Positions 6,076-13,896 of a DNA stretch of 16,178 bases are shown here, piece by piece. The DNA comes from an uncultured Anaerovibrio sp. (GTDB lineage Bacteria > Bacillota > Negativicutes > Selenomonadales > Selenomonadaceae). The position numbers and the translations under genes were made by a program. The stretch spans positions 1 through 16,178 of the forward strand of contig CAAGDY010000216.1 of the NCBI GenBank assembly GCA_900768695.1. The letters are read 5' to 3'. The stretch's first letter is position 1. Every line of letters begins with the position of its first letter. Under the pieces are notes generated by a model, which did no database searches, was not told the origin of the DNA, and worked only from the letters and a program-made list of their open reading frames with translations.

Positions 6076-7138
6076 TTTTGATAGGCAGGTGGAAAATTTG
6101 CATAACGGAATATTATACCTTGCAGGGGAGCGCCTCAAGGAGCTGATGCTGCCTGTCATCGGCAGTGAGCTGGTCGTCAACCTGATTATGACGCTGATTT
6201 GCATTGTCATCCTGTTTTTGCTGGTGGCGACTTCCGCCCTGGTGTTCACGCTGGGAGAGCGGAAGGTCTGCGCCTGGATTCAGGTGCGCATCGGCCCTAA
6301 CAGGGTAGGCCCCTGGGGGCTTTTGCAGTCAACGGCTGATATGCTGAAGCTGTTGACCAAGGAGGATATCATTCCTCATGGCATTGACCGCTGGCTGTGG
6401 GTGCTGTCACCTATTCTGATTTTTATCCCGGCAGCCATGGTTTATGCCCTGTACCCTTTTGATGATGGCGTGATTTTTGCCGATGTGAATATCGGCTTGT
6501 TTCTTTTGATAGCGATTTCCTCCCAGTCGGTGCTGCCCTTCCTCATGGGCGGCTATGCCTCCAACAGCAAGTATGCCATGCTGGGAGGTATGCGCACCGT
6601 GGCACAGATGCTTTCCTACGAGGTGCCGATGGTCATTTCCCTGATGGGCATTATCATGATTACCGGTTCCCTGAAGATGAGTGCCATTGTGGAGGCCCAG
6701 AGCGAAATATGGTTTATTTTCCTGCAGCCGATTGCCTTTTTTATCTTCATGGTGACGGCTCTGGTGGAGGGCAATCGTCCGCCCTTCAACATGGTGGAGG
6801 GCGAGTCGGAGATTATTGCCGGGCCTTTTACGGAGTACACCGGCATGCGCTGGGCGCTGTTCTTCCTGGCTGAGTTTGCCAATCTGCTGTCTATGGGCAT
6901 TCTGACTGCCACCCTGTTCCTGGGGGGCTGGCAGGGGCCGGATTTCCTGCCGACGCAGCTGTGGTTCTGGATTAAGGCATTTCTGATGGTGCTGGTTTAC
7001 CAGTGGATTGGCTGGACCTTTCCGAGAACCCGCATGGATACCATTTTGAGCTTCGGGTGGAAGGTGCTGCTGCCGCTGGCGCTTCTGAACCTTCTGCTGA
7101 CCGGCTTTGGCATCTACATCTTTAAATGGTTGTTGTGA
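6065..7138 (+). CDS. nuoH: Complex I subunit H (NuoH)
   Basis: NuoH is the membrane subunit that forms the floor of the quinone tunnel and joins the peripheral arm to the proton-pumping arm. The 357-residue product has about eight membrane segments. Signatures are GERKVCAWIQVRIGPNRVGP (64-83) and GLLQSTADMLKLLTKE (85-100). A conserved acidic loop follows at 234-259: VEGNRPPFN, MVEGESEIIAG and PFTEYTG, with E245, E247 and E249. The start is uncertain. TTG 6065 overlaps nuoD by 11 bases, but GAGG lies directly against it. TTG 6098 has AGGTGG (6087-6092) at a better distance and would give 346 residues. It occupies the place where nuoEFG would come first in a 14-gene operon, and is followed by nuoI after 15 bases. 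Confidence 0.93.
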   Translation: MTVDFDRQVENLHNGILYLAGERLKELMLPVIGSELVVNLIMTLICIVILFLLVATSALVFTLGERKVCAWIQVRIGPNRVGPWGLLQSTADMLKLLTKEDIIPHGIDRWLWVLSPILIFIPAAMVYALYPFDDGVIFADVNIGLFLLIAISSQSVLPFLMGGYASNSKYAMLGGMRTVAQMLSYEVPMVISLMGIIMITGSLKMSAIVEAQSEIWFIFLQPIAFFIFMVTALVEGNRPPFNMVEGESEIIAGPFTEYTGMRWALFFLAEFANLLSMGILTATLFLGGWQGPDFLPTQLWFWIKAFLMVLVYQWIGWTFPRTRMDTILSFGWKVLLPLALLNLLLTGFGIYIFKWLL

Positions 7139-7153
7139 TAGGGGGCTTCAAGT

Positions 7154-7561
7154 ATGTGGGGCGAAGGACTTGTGAAGGGACTGAGGGTTACCTGGCGTCA
7201 TTTCTTTGGCAAAAAGGAAACCGTCTATTATCCCGAGGAAAAGCTGCCGATGACTGAACGCTTCCGGGGCGGTCATCTGGTGCTGGATGTGGAAAAATGC
7301 AGGGCATGCACCATCTGCGCTGTCAACTGCCCGAATGGGGCATTGAAGCTGAAGGTGGAGGTTGACGCGGAAAAGAAGCGTCATATTGCCGCCTATGTGC
7401 ATGATATCGGGCGGTGCATGTACTGTGACTTGTGCCTTGAGGGGTGCAATTTTGGGGCACTGGCATGGGACAGGAACTATGAGGGTGCCAGCTATTTCAA
7501 GGAGGATTTTATCTACGATGCGGTAGAGGAAGCAAAGAACAGGAGGCACAAGGATGAATGA
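7154..7561 (+). CDS. nuoI: Complex I subunit I (NuoI), 2x[4Fe-4S] ferredoxin-like
   Basis: NuoI carries clusters N6a and N6b that pass electrons to N2 in NuoB. The 135-residue product has both binding motifs: CRACTICAVNCP (49-60; C49, C52, C55, C59) and CMYCDLCLEGCN (88-99; C88, C91, C94, C98). The second set ends CN rather than the more usual CP, but all eight cysteines are present. An N-terminal amphipathic region (GLVKGLRVTWRHFFGKK) fits membrane-surface attachment. AGGGGG (about 7140-7145) precedes the ATG. Because NuoEFG are missing, NuoI may be the entry point for electrons from ferredoxin or an unlinked adaptor; this is inferred from related EFG-less complexes, not shown by the sequence. 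It overlaps nuoJ by 8 bases. Confidence 0.94.
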   Translation: MWGEGLVKGLRVTWRHFFGKKETVYYPEEKLPMTERFRGGHLVLDVEKCRACTICAVNCPNGALKLKVEVDAEKKRHIAAYVHDIGRCMYCDLCLEGCNFGALAWDRNYEGASYFKEDFIYDAVEEAKNRRHKDE

Positions 7562-8060
7562 ATTGATTAGTTCGGCCGTGTTCTGTGTGCTGTCCCTGGT
7601 GATTATCGGTACTGCCCTGGGGGTGGTGATGAGCAAAAATCTCGTGCATAGCGCACTTCTGATGACGGCCTGCTTTATCGGCGTGGGTATTCTTTATATT
7701 ACCCTGGAGGCTGATTTTCTGGGGGCGGTGGAGTTCATGACCTACTCCGGCGGCGTGGCCGTGCTGATTGTCATGGGTGTCATGCTGACCCATAAGGGGG
7801 AGGGAGTTCCTTCCAACCCGTTTAACGGCAGGCAGGCCTTTGCGGCTCTGCTGGCGGTGATTTTTGCGGCGGTGATGGGACTGGTAACTGTTTTTGTGCA
7901 GATGCCGCCTGCTGCCGGTTTTGTATCGGCAGACACGGTGGGCGATTTGGCGGATATGATGCTGAATACGTATATCCTGCCTTTTGAGATTGCGGCTGTC
8001 CTGCTGCTGGCTGCCCTTCTGGGCGCGATTGTTCTGGCGAAGGGAGATGGCGAGGCATGA
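7554..8060 (+). CDS. nuoJ: Complex I subunit J (NuoJ)
   Basis: NuoJ is a five-helix membrane subunit whose third helix contains a pi-bulge implicated in coupling quinone reduction to proton pumping. The 168-residue product has hydrophobic segments at about 4-24, 28-48, 54-74, 92-114 and 141-163. The diagnostic TM3 region reads FMTYSGGVAVLIVMGVMLTH, corresponding to YxGAxxVLxxFxxML in other NuoJ proteins; phenylalanine is replaced by methionine at the xxM step. The start has AGGAGG at 7541-7546 with 7-base spacing and overlaps nuoI by 8 bases, implying translational coupling. The stop overlaps the nuoK start as ATGA. Confidence 0.92.
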   Translation: MNELISSAVFCVLSLVIIGTALGVVMSKNLVHSALLMTACFIGVGILYITLEADFLGAVEFMTYSGGVAVLIVMGVMLTHKGEGVPSNPFNGRQAFAALLAVIFAAVMGLVTVFVQMPPAAGFVSADTVGDLADMMLNTYILPFEIAAVLLLAALLGAIVLAKGDGEA

Positions 8061-8368
8061 GTATCGGTCTGACACATTATCTGCTGCTGGCTGCGGTGCT
8101 GTTTGCCATCGGCATGTTTGGCGTCCTGTCCAAGCGCAATATTATCGCAATTCTCATGGGCATTGAGCTGATGCTGAATGCTGTGAATATCAATCTGATA
8201 GCTTTCAACAGGTTTATGCCTGTGCATGATTTGTCCGGACAGCTGATGGCGCTGTTTGCCATCGCTGTGGGGGTTGCCGAGGTGGCTGTGGGAATTGCCC
8301 TGGCCTTCCGGATTTATCATGACAGGGAAACCATCAATGTTGACGAGCTGAATCGTATGAAGGGATAG
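8057..8368 (+). CDS. nuoK: Complex I subunit K (NuoK)
   Basis: NuoK is an MrpC-like three-helix membrane subunit of complex I. The 103-residue product is of family length and keeps both membrane glutamates needed for proton translocation: E37 in ILMGIELMLNAVNI (32-45) and E75 in AIAVGVAEVAVGIALAF (68-84). These match E36 and E72 of the E. coli subunit. The C-terminal 17 residues are charged and cytoplasmic (RETINVDELNRMKG). The start overlaps the nuoJ stop by four bases (ATGA), so the two are probably translationally coupled. nuoL begins 11 bases after its stop. Confidence 0.94.
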   Translation: MSIGLTHYLLLAAVLFAIGMFGVLSKRNIIAILMGIELMLNAVNINLIAFNRFMPVHDLSGQLMALFAIAVGVAEVAVGIALAFRIYHDRETINVDELNRMKG

Positions 8369-8379
8369 GGGGCGCTTGA

Positions 8380-10290
8380 ATGTTTAATGAATTTGCACTT
8401 GAACACGCCTGGCTGATTCCCCTGCTGCCGGTAATGGCCTTTGTGGTGATTGGCATGGTGACACGCTCCTATGGCAAGCTGTCCGCGGCTATTGCCGTGA
8501 GTGCAAGCATCGTCAGCTTTCTGCTGGCGGTGGGGGTGACGCTGGCTGTGGTGTCCGGCGATATTACCGTTGAGGCACCGTTTATCCAGAAGGCTTCCTG
8601 GTTCCATATCGGCAGTGTCAATATCTCCATGGGTGTGCTGATTGACCCGCTGACAGCCATGATGCTGATGGTGGTGACGACTGTATCCCTTCTGGTACAG
8701 ATTTATTCCTGCGGCTACATGGAGGGCGATACGGGCTATGGCAGGTTTTTTGCCTTCCTGTCATTGTTTGCAGGCTCCATGCTGGGGTTGGTCATTGCGG
8801 TTAATTTTCTCCAGATGTACTTCTTCTGGGAGCTGGTGGGGCTCTGCTCCTACCTGCTGATAGGCTTTTATTATTATAAGATTTCCGCCCGTGAGGCGGC
8901 CAAGAAGGCCTTTATGACCACCCGTGTGGGTGACTTTGGCCTGCTTTTGGGTATCCTTCTCCTGCAGCTGACCTTTGGCACCCTGGATTTTCAGGAGCTG
9001 CAGGCAGTGGTGCCTGCCTATGTGGTGCAGTGCGGTACCGGCTTCTTGACGGTGATTGCCCTGCTGCTCTTTGTGGGGCCTATAGGCAAGTCCGGCCAGT
9101 TCCCTCTCCATGTGTGGCTGCCTGATGCCATGGAGGGGCCTACGCCTGTGTCCGCCCTCATTCATGCGGCAACCATGGTGGTAGCCGGTGTGTATCTGGT
9201 GGGACGTGCCATGTTCCTCTTTGCAGAGGTGCCGCTGGTGATGAATTTTATTGCCTGGGCGGGGGGCTTTACGGCGATTTTTGCCGCCAGCATCGCCATT
9301 ACCCAGCGGCAGATCAAGAGGATTCTGGCGTATTCCACGGTCAGCCAGCTGGGCTACATGATGCTGGCCCTGGGTGTGGGTTCCCTGACCTCATCTTTCT
9401 TCCATCTGATGACCCACGCCTTTTTCAAGGCGATGCTGTTCCTCAGTGCCGGTGCAGTAATGCATGCCATGGCTGATGAGGCGGATATTTTCAGGATGGG
9501 TGGTCTTAGGAAGAAGATGCCTGTGACCTTTGCAGCTATGACTATCGGCGTGCTGGCTATTGCCGGTATTCCGCCTTTTGCCGGGTTCTTCTCCAAGGAT
9601 GAGATTCTGGCGGCGGCCGCTGCGGTCAGCACCCCTCTGTACGTGCTGGCAGTGGTGACTGCCTTCATGACGGCATTTTACATGGCGCGGTTGCTGTTTG
9701 TGACCTTTATGGGTGAGCCGGCCAGTCAGGAGGCTTATGACCATGCCCATGAGGTGGGCTGGTTCATGCGGGTGCCTTTGCTGGTGCTGGCGGTGCTGTC
9801 CGTAGTCAGCGGCCTGTGGGGGCATCTCTTTGGCTTCGGGGAGTGGGTGCGCTTCGGCGCGGTTGCCCACGAGGGCATTGACTGGATGATTGCAGGCTCT
9901 TCCACGGTGCTGGCTGTGCTGGCTATCGGCCTTGCCTGGAGAATTTATGTGGCGAGGAGCTGGGATGCGGAGGCGATTGCCGCCAGATGCGGTGTTCTTT
10001 ATCAGCTCAGCTTCCACAAGTTCTATATTGATGAGATTTATGCCGCTTTGATTAAGGTATTTGTAGACGGTATTGCCAAGGTGCTGTACTGTATTGATAT
10101 TTATATCGTTGACGGGATTGTCAACGGGCTGGGCGGCATTGTGCGGCTTGCCAGCGACTGGCTCAGCCCGGCGGAGAACGGGCAGGCCCAGAGCTATGCG
10201 GGGGTGTATCTCTGCGGTGTGATTATTCTGCTGGCATATGGTGTATATTATGCGGCTAAGATAATGGCTATGCTGGGAGGTGCGTTCTGA
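8380..10290 (+). CDS. nuoL: Complex I subunit L (NuoL), distal antiporter-like proton pump
   Basis: NuoL is the distal MrpA-like proton-pumping subunit with the long lateral helix that runs along the membrane arm. The 636-residue product has the key charged residues in order: E151 in YFFWELVGLCSYLLIGFYYY (147-166), K237 in GKSGQFPLHVWLPDA (236-250) seven residues before H244, and K406 in PPFAGFFSKDEIL (398-410). The MEGPTPVSALIHAATMV segment (251-267) is typical. Residues from about 540 form the C-terminal lateral helix and anchor (FHKFYIDEIYAALIKVFVDG...). AGGGGGC upstream supports the ATG. It overlaps nuoM by one base (TGATG). The pattern suggests an intact proton channel. Confidence 0.95.
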   Translation: MFNEFALEHAWLIPLLPVMAFVVIGMVTRSYGKLSAAIAVSASIVSFLLAVGVTLAVVSGDITVEAPFIQKASWFHIGSVNISMGVLIDPLTAMMLMVVTTVSLLVQIYSCGYMEGDTGYGRFFAFLSLFAGSMLGLVIAVNFLQMYFFWELVGLCSYLLIGFYYYKISAREAAKKAFMTTRVGDFGLLLGILLLQLTFGTLDFQELQAVVPAYVVQCGTGFLTVIALLLFVGPIGKSGQFPLHVWLPDAMEGPTPVSALIHAATMVVAGVYLVGRAMFLFAEVPLVMNFIAWAGGFTAIFAASIAITQRQIKRILAYSTVSQLGYMMLALGVGSLTSSFFHLMTHAFFKAMLFLSAGAVMHAMADEADIFRMGGLRKKMPVTFAAMTIGVLAIAGIPPFAGFFSKDEILAAAAAVSTPLYVLAVVTAFMTAFYMARLLFVTFMGEPASQEAYDHAHEVGWFMRVPLLVLAVLSVVSGLWGHLFGFGEWVRFGAVAHEGIDWMIAGSSTVLAVLAIGLAWRIYVARSWDAEAIAARCGVLYQLSFHKFYIDEIYAALIKVFVDGIAKVLYCIDIYIVDGIVNGLGGIVRLASDWLSPAENGQAQSYAGVYLCGVIILLAYGVYYAAKIMAMLGGAF

Positions 10291-11822
10291 TGGATAATTT
10301 TCCATTGTTGACAGCGGTTTTGCTGGCACCACTATCGGCTGCCCTGCTGCTTTGCTTCGTGTCCGCGAAATCTGTGCAGTCGGTGCGTGTAATCTGCGCC
10401 GCTGCCATGAGCTTTGCCCTGGTGCTGACGGTGTATGCGTTCTTTAGCTACGATATGGCTATCGGGGGCATGCAGTTTGTGGAGGATGTGCCGTGGATAA
10501 GGGACCTGGGGGTGCATTATGCCCTGGGCGTGGATGGCATTTCCCTGCCGATGCTGCTCCTGGCGGAGCTTATCGGTCTTGCGGCGGTGTTCAGCTCCTG
10601 GAGCATTACGGAGAGGCCGAAGGAGTTTTATATCCTTTTGATGATTCTGATTGCCGGTGTGACCGGTACCTTTATCGCCAGGGATTTGTTTATTTTCCTG
10701 CTGTGCTATGAAGTAGTGGTTATTCCGATTTACATCATGGTTATCATCTGGGGTTCTACCAAGCGCGTCAGCAAGGAATATGCCGGCATGAAGCTGACTA
10801 TTTACCTGCTGATGGGCTCCGCCTTTATGCTGGTGGGCGTGGTGGCGCTGTACCTGACGGCTTTCCCGGAGGGGGCACGCACCTTTGATATGCAGGCGCT
10901 GGCAGCAGCTGCTGCCGCTGGCTGTTTCAGCGAGGAATTTCAGATTTTTGCTTTTTTCCTCCTGCTTTTAGGCTTTGGCTCCCTGCTGTCCATGTTCCCG
11001 TTCCACAGCTGGTCGCCGGATGGTTATGCTGGTGCTCCTACGGCGGTTTCCATGATACATGCCGGTGTGCTGAAGAAAATCGGCGGCTACGGCCTCATCC
11101 GCCTAGGGCTTCTGGTGCTTCCTCTGGGAGCTAAGTTCTGGGCACCACTGATTGCCGGGCTGGCGATTGTCAATGTGATGTATGCGGCCTATATTGCGCT
11201 GGCACAGCATGATTTGAAGTATGTAATCGGTTATTCTTCGGTTTCCCACATGGGCTATGTGCTGCTGGGCTTTGCCGCCCTCAACGTGGTATCCGTCAGC
11301 GGCGCGGTGGCAAACATGGTGGCTCACGGCGTCATGAGTGCGCTGTTCTTTGCCATGATTGGCTATGTGTATGAGCGCACCCACATGAGAAGCGTAAAGG
11401 AGCTCAGGGGGCTGGCGCATCAGATGCCGCGAGTGGCGGCCGGCTTTATGCTGGCGGGTATGGCCTCCCTGGGTCTGCCGGGACTGATTGGCTTTATGCC
11501 TGAGTTTACGATTTTTGTGGGTTCCTTCGGGGTATATCCTGTGCTGGCGGTGCTGGCGATTTCCGGCATTGTCTTTACGGCTCTTTACACGCTCCGCATG
11601 CTGGCGAAGGTGCTTTTTGGTCCGCGTGACAGCCGTTTCGATTATTTTGAGGATGCCAGGGGCGTTGCCATGATGCCGCTGATTATCCTGGGAATTGCCC
11701 TGGTGGGCTTCGGCATTTTCCCACAGCTTTTGATGGGCATGGTGGGCTCCGGTACGGAGCAGCTTGTGCCGCTGCTGGAACGCATCAGTGATGCACCGGC
11801 ATTTTTAGGGGGTGTCAGATAA
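10290..11822 (+). CDS. nuoM: Complex I subunit M (NuoM), antiporter-like subunit with an altered TM7
   Basis: NuoM is the middle antiporter-like proton-pumping subunit. The 510-residue product has E141 in FLLCYEVVVIPIYIMVIIWG (136-155, allowing for one offset), the HSWSPDGYAGAPTAVSMIHA segment (239-258), K263 in GVLKKIGGYGLIRLG (259-273) and E405 in GLIGFMPEFTIFVGSF (398-413). The helix that usually reads KVPMFPFHTW reads LLSMFPFHSW here (232-241), so the TM7 lysine equivalent to E. coli K234 is leucine 232. GGGAGG (10275-10280) serves the start, which overlaps the nuoL stop by one base. The end overlaps nuoN as TAATG. Family assignment is certain; the effect of the substitution is not known from sequence. 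Confidence 0.95.
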   Translation: MDNFPLLTAVLLAPLSAALLLCFVSAKSVQSVRVICAAAMSFALVLTVYAFFSYDMAIGGMQFVEDVPWIRDLGVHYALGVDGISLPMLLLAELIGLAAVFSSWSITERPKEFYILLMILIAGVTGTFIARDLFIFLLCYEVVVIPIYIMVIIWGSTKRVSKEYAGMKLTIYLLMGSAFMLVGVVALYLTAFPEGARTFDMQALAAAAAAGCFSEEFQIFAFFLLLLGFGSLLSMFPFHSWSPDGYAGAPTAVSMIHAGVLKKIGGYGLIRLGLLVLPLGAKFWAPLIAGLAIVNVMYAAYIALAQHDLKYVIGYSSVSHMGYVLLGFAALNVVSVSGAVANMVAHGVMSALFFAMIGYVYERTHMRSVKELRGLAHQMPRVAAGFMLAGMASLGLPGLIGFMPEFTIFVGSFGVYPVLAVLAISGIVFTALYTLRMLAKVLFGPRDSRFDYFEDARGVAMMPLIILGIALVGFGIFPQLLMGMVGSGTEQLVPLLERISDAPAFLGGVR

Positions 11823-13282
11823 TGAATTTTACAGCGATTAGTACAGAGATTTTTCTCCTGTGCATGGGGCTTTTTGCCATTGTCATGGATTTGGTTCTGC
11901 CTGAGAAGGAGTCACGGAAATCTATTGGCGGCGTGCTGATTTTTGCCCTTACCGGCTGGTTCCTGTATATGTTCACCCTCTATCACGGGGCGGCACATCC
12001 GCTGGAAGCTGTTTCCATGTCAGCTATGGCGGACAGGTTTTTCTATCGGGGACTGTATCTGGTGGACAATTATGCCCTGTTTTTCAAGCAGCTGTTTATT
12101 TTGGCAACGGTGTTTACTATGCTGTTTGCCAGCGATTATGTGCAGTCCGTGCTTCGCTACAGGGGTGAGTTCTACGCCCTTTTGCTGATGGCGCTTCTTG
12201 GTATGTGCGTACTGGCCTCGGCCACTGATTTTCTGACGGCTTTTCTGGGGCTGGAGCTGATGACGATTTCCTTTTATGTGCTGACAGGTGCGAGGATGGG
12301 CTCCAAGGATTCCAGCGAGGCGGCTGTCAAGTACCTGATTGTGGGCTCTGTTTCTACAGCGGTAATGCTGTACGGAATCAGCCTTGTGTACGGAGCTACC
12401 GGCAGTATTCAGTTCTTTGAGGTCTGCCGTAGCCCGCATCTGTTTTTCCCTATGGGGATTGCTGGCATTACCATGGTGCTGATTGGCTTTTTCTTCAAGC
12501 TGTCTGTCATTCCTTTCCACATGTGGGCGCCGGATGTGTACCAGGGTGCGCCAACGCCGATTACGGCAATGCTGGCTATGGGCTCCAAGGCGGCGGGAAT
12601 TGCGGCTATGATGCGGGTGCTTTTTGTGGCCTTTCCACTGCTGGGGCTTTACTGGCTGCCGATGCTGGCGGTGTTGTGTGCCCTGTGCATGATTTTTGGT
12701 AATATCATGGCCATGCGCCAGAAGGATGTAAAGCGCATGCTGGCATATTCCTCTATCGCTCAGGCAGGCTATATGATGGTGGGTGTCGTGGCGGCGGATG
12801 CCGCAGGCATGAAGGCGGTCATGTTTTACGCCATGCTGTATGTGTTTGCCAATGCGGGTGCCTTTGCGGCATTGGCCGTGGTGGAGGCGCAGAAGGGAGA
12901 TACCAGTCATCGTGCCGTGTCAGGCTTGGCCAGGTCAGCTCCTGTGCTGGCGGCGGTCATGACCATATCCCTGCTGTCTATGGCTGGTATTCCGCCCACG
13001 GCTGGCTTTGCAGGGAAGCTGTACCTCTTTACCGCGGTGGTTGACCAGGGCTTTTTGTGGCTGGCCTTTGTGGGCTTTGTCATGTCCATGATTTCGGTGT
13101 ATTACTATCTGCTGGTGGCAAAGGCCATGTTCCTGGGCAGGTGGGATGGCAGGAAGCTGGAGATTTCCGGTGCTGTCCGTGCCGCTGTGGTGCTGAGCGT
13201 GGCGGCTACGATTGTGGTCGGAGTGTGGCCGGAGAAGCTGGCGGAGATTACCAATCTGGCGGCGAATACGTTTTTGCAGTGA
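11822..13282 (+). CDS. nuoN: Complex I subunit N (NuoN), antiporter-like proton pump
   Basis: NuoN is the antiporter-like subunit nearest the quinone module. The 486-residue product keeps the full set of charged membrane residues: E145 in AFLGLELMTISFYVLTG (140-156), K226 in GFFFKLSVIPFHMWAPDVY (222-240) seven residues before H233, K256 in AMGSKAAGIAAMMR (252-265) and K399 in GIPPTAGFAGKLYLF (389-403). The YQGAPTPITAML segment is diagnostic for NuoN. AGGGGGTG lies upstream, and the start overlaps the nuoM stop (TAATG). It is the last gene of the operon; a T-tailed hairpin at 13637-13673 is the next plausible terminator, beyond a gene remnant. Confidence 0.95.
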   Translation: MNFTAISTEIFLLCMGLFAIVMDLVLPEKESRKSIGGVLIFALTGWFLYMFTLYHGAAHPLEAVSMSAMADRFFYRGLYLVDNYALFFKQLFILATVFTMLFASDYVQSVLRYRGEFYALLLMALLGMCVLASATDFLTAFLGLELMTISFYVLTGARMGSKDSSEAAVKYLIVGSVSTAVMLYGISLVYGATGSIQFFEVCRSPHLFFPMGIAGITMVLIGFFFKLSVIPFHMWAPDVYQGAPTPITAMLAMGSKAAGIAAMMRVLFVAFPLLGLYWLPMLAVLCALCMIFGNIMAMRQKDVKRMLAYSSIAQAGYMMVGVVAADAAGMKAVMFYAMLYVFANAGAFAALAVVEAQKGDTSHRAVSGLARSAPVLAAVMTISLLSMAGIPPTAGFAGKLYLFTAVVDQGFLWLAFVGFVMSMISVYYYLLVAKAMFLGRWDGRKLEISGAVRAAVVLSVAATIVVGVWPEKLAEITNLAANTFLQ

Positions 13283-13287
13283 TATAG

Positions 13288-13314
13288 GTAATGTGAGTAA
13301 TGTAAGTAATGGAT
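13288..13314 (+). repeat. Three-copy 9-nt tandem repeat at the nuoN / remnant junction
   Basis: GTAATGTGA, GTAATGTAA and GTAATGGAT follow each other with a 9-base period, starting 5 bases after the nuoN stop. The third copy contains the apparent ATG of the remnant that follows. It could be a slippage product or a trace of the event that joined the remnant to the operon. Confidence 0.5.
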
Positions 13315-13594
13315 GATTATACATATCAATTAGATGAGGAAGTTAAGGATATTAGAAATGATAGTGGAAAGGAGCGGGCTTACATGACTTACATGCAGAC
13401 TATTATGGAACATGAGGATATGGCGTTTAATAAAGGAATGGCTAAAGGATTTAATAATGGAGCAGCGCAAAAAAACTAAAGATTTTGCGCTTATCATGCT
13501 TCAGGATAATGAGCCTGTCGAGAAGATAGTCAGATATATAAAGCTTACGTTGGATGAGATAAATGAATTAGCTGCTTCCTTGCAGCGTGCATAA
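13309..13594 (+). pseudogene. Frameshifted C-terminal remnant of an Rpn/PD-(D/E)XK nuclease-transposase family protein
   Basis: Two consecutive frames together read like the C-terminal end of the Rpn (recombination-promoting nuclease / putative transposase) family. The first, 13309-13479, includes YTYQLDEEVKDIRND, then GKERAYMTYMQTIMEHEDM and NKGMAKG. The second, reading on to 13594, includes KDFALIMLQDNEPVEKIVRY and IKLTLDEINELA. The shift lies at seven A's (13469-13475); with one A fewer the frames join. The catalytic N-terminal nuclease domain (normally about 200 residues) is absent, and no ribosome binding site precedes the ATG. The stretch is AT-rich and adenine-heavy compared with the nuo genes, in keeping with foreign origin. 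The family call rests on the recognisable C-terminal pattern (ERAYMTY, repeated MAKG-type linker, DFA..ML..NEPVEKI). Confidence 0.6.
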
Positions 13595-13595
13595 T

Positions 13596-13632
13596 GAATG
13601 TATTCCTGTTTTTACAGGCGGGAGGTACATTC
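13596..13632 (+). repeat. Imperfect inverted repeat after the Rpn remnant
   Basis: GAATGTA (13596-13602) is matched by TACATTC (13626-13632), with an inner CCTG/CAGG pair around TTTTTA. It lies directly after the stop of the remnant. It might be a folding site or an element end; no T-tract follows immediately. Confidence 0.4.
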
Positions 13633-13636
13633 CTTT

Positions 13637-13673
13637 ATTCCCCTCTTGTTATATAATGAGAGGGGGATTTTTG
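13637..13673 (+). terminator. Intrinsic terminator, probably of the nuo operon
   Basis: The stem ATTCCCCTCT (13637-13646) pairs with AGAGGGGGAT (13659-13668; one G-T wobble) around a 12-base AT-rich loop. The tail is rich in T (TTTTTG to 13673). It is the first convincing terminator after nuoN. Confidence 0.7.
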
Positions 13674-13812
13674 TTATGGAGGCAGTTTTTTAGGGAAGGT
13701 TGCAGTTTGGCAGATTGGGTTGTAGATAAGCTGTCAGGTTTTGGCTGTCATTTAACAGAGTATTGTTAGCCGCCGCATAGGCGGCTTGTACATGTTCTTT
13801 CTCAAAGCTGAA
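13674..13812 (+). other. Spacer before thiD with one GC-rich hairpin
   Basis: No gene is supported in this stretch. A perfect 7-bp stem AGCCGCC (13768-13774) / GGCGGCT (13780-13786) with loop GCATA is followed by only a weak T-rich stretch (TGTACATGTTCTTT), so it may be a poor terminator or an RNA stem. A 59-codon frame (13587-13769) running across the terminator has no protein-like character. Confidence 0.4.
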
Positions 13813-13840
13813 TTGCAATGTGTGGAAAATCGTTTATAAT
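13813..13840 (+). promoter_or_regulatory. thiD promoter
   Basis: TTGCAA (13813-13818) and TATAAT (13835-13840) are separated by 16 bases. The start would fall near 13847, leaving a leader of about 50 nt, too short to hold a TPP riboswitch. Confidence 0.6.
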
Positions 13841-13896
13841 GTAGCATAAGGCATACGATAGTATGAGTATAATTTGGCGTTTTGGAGCGTGAAGAT

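Noticed and set aside
9391..10332. Long open frame on the minus strand opposite nuoL (similar ones at 5395-6249 and 12020-12910)
   Set aside because: They lie antisense to well-supported nuo genes. Their translations are rich in His, Gln and Arg with no domain, and such frames arise from the third-position bias of the true genes.
13587..13769. 60-residue frame after the Rpn remnant
   Set aside because: It starts inside the remnant, runs across an intrinsic terminator and has no recognisable features.
13841..13896. TPP riboswitch upstream of thiD
   Set aside because: The leader after the promoter is only about 50 nt and lacks the conserved THI-box sequences.
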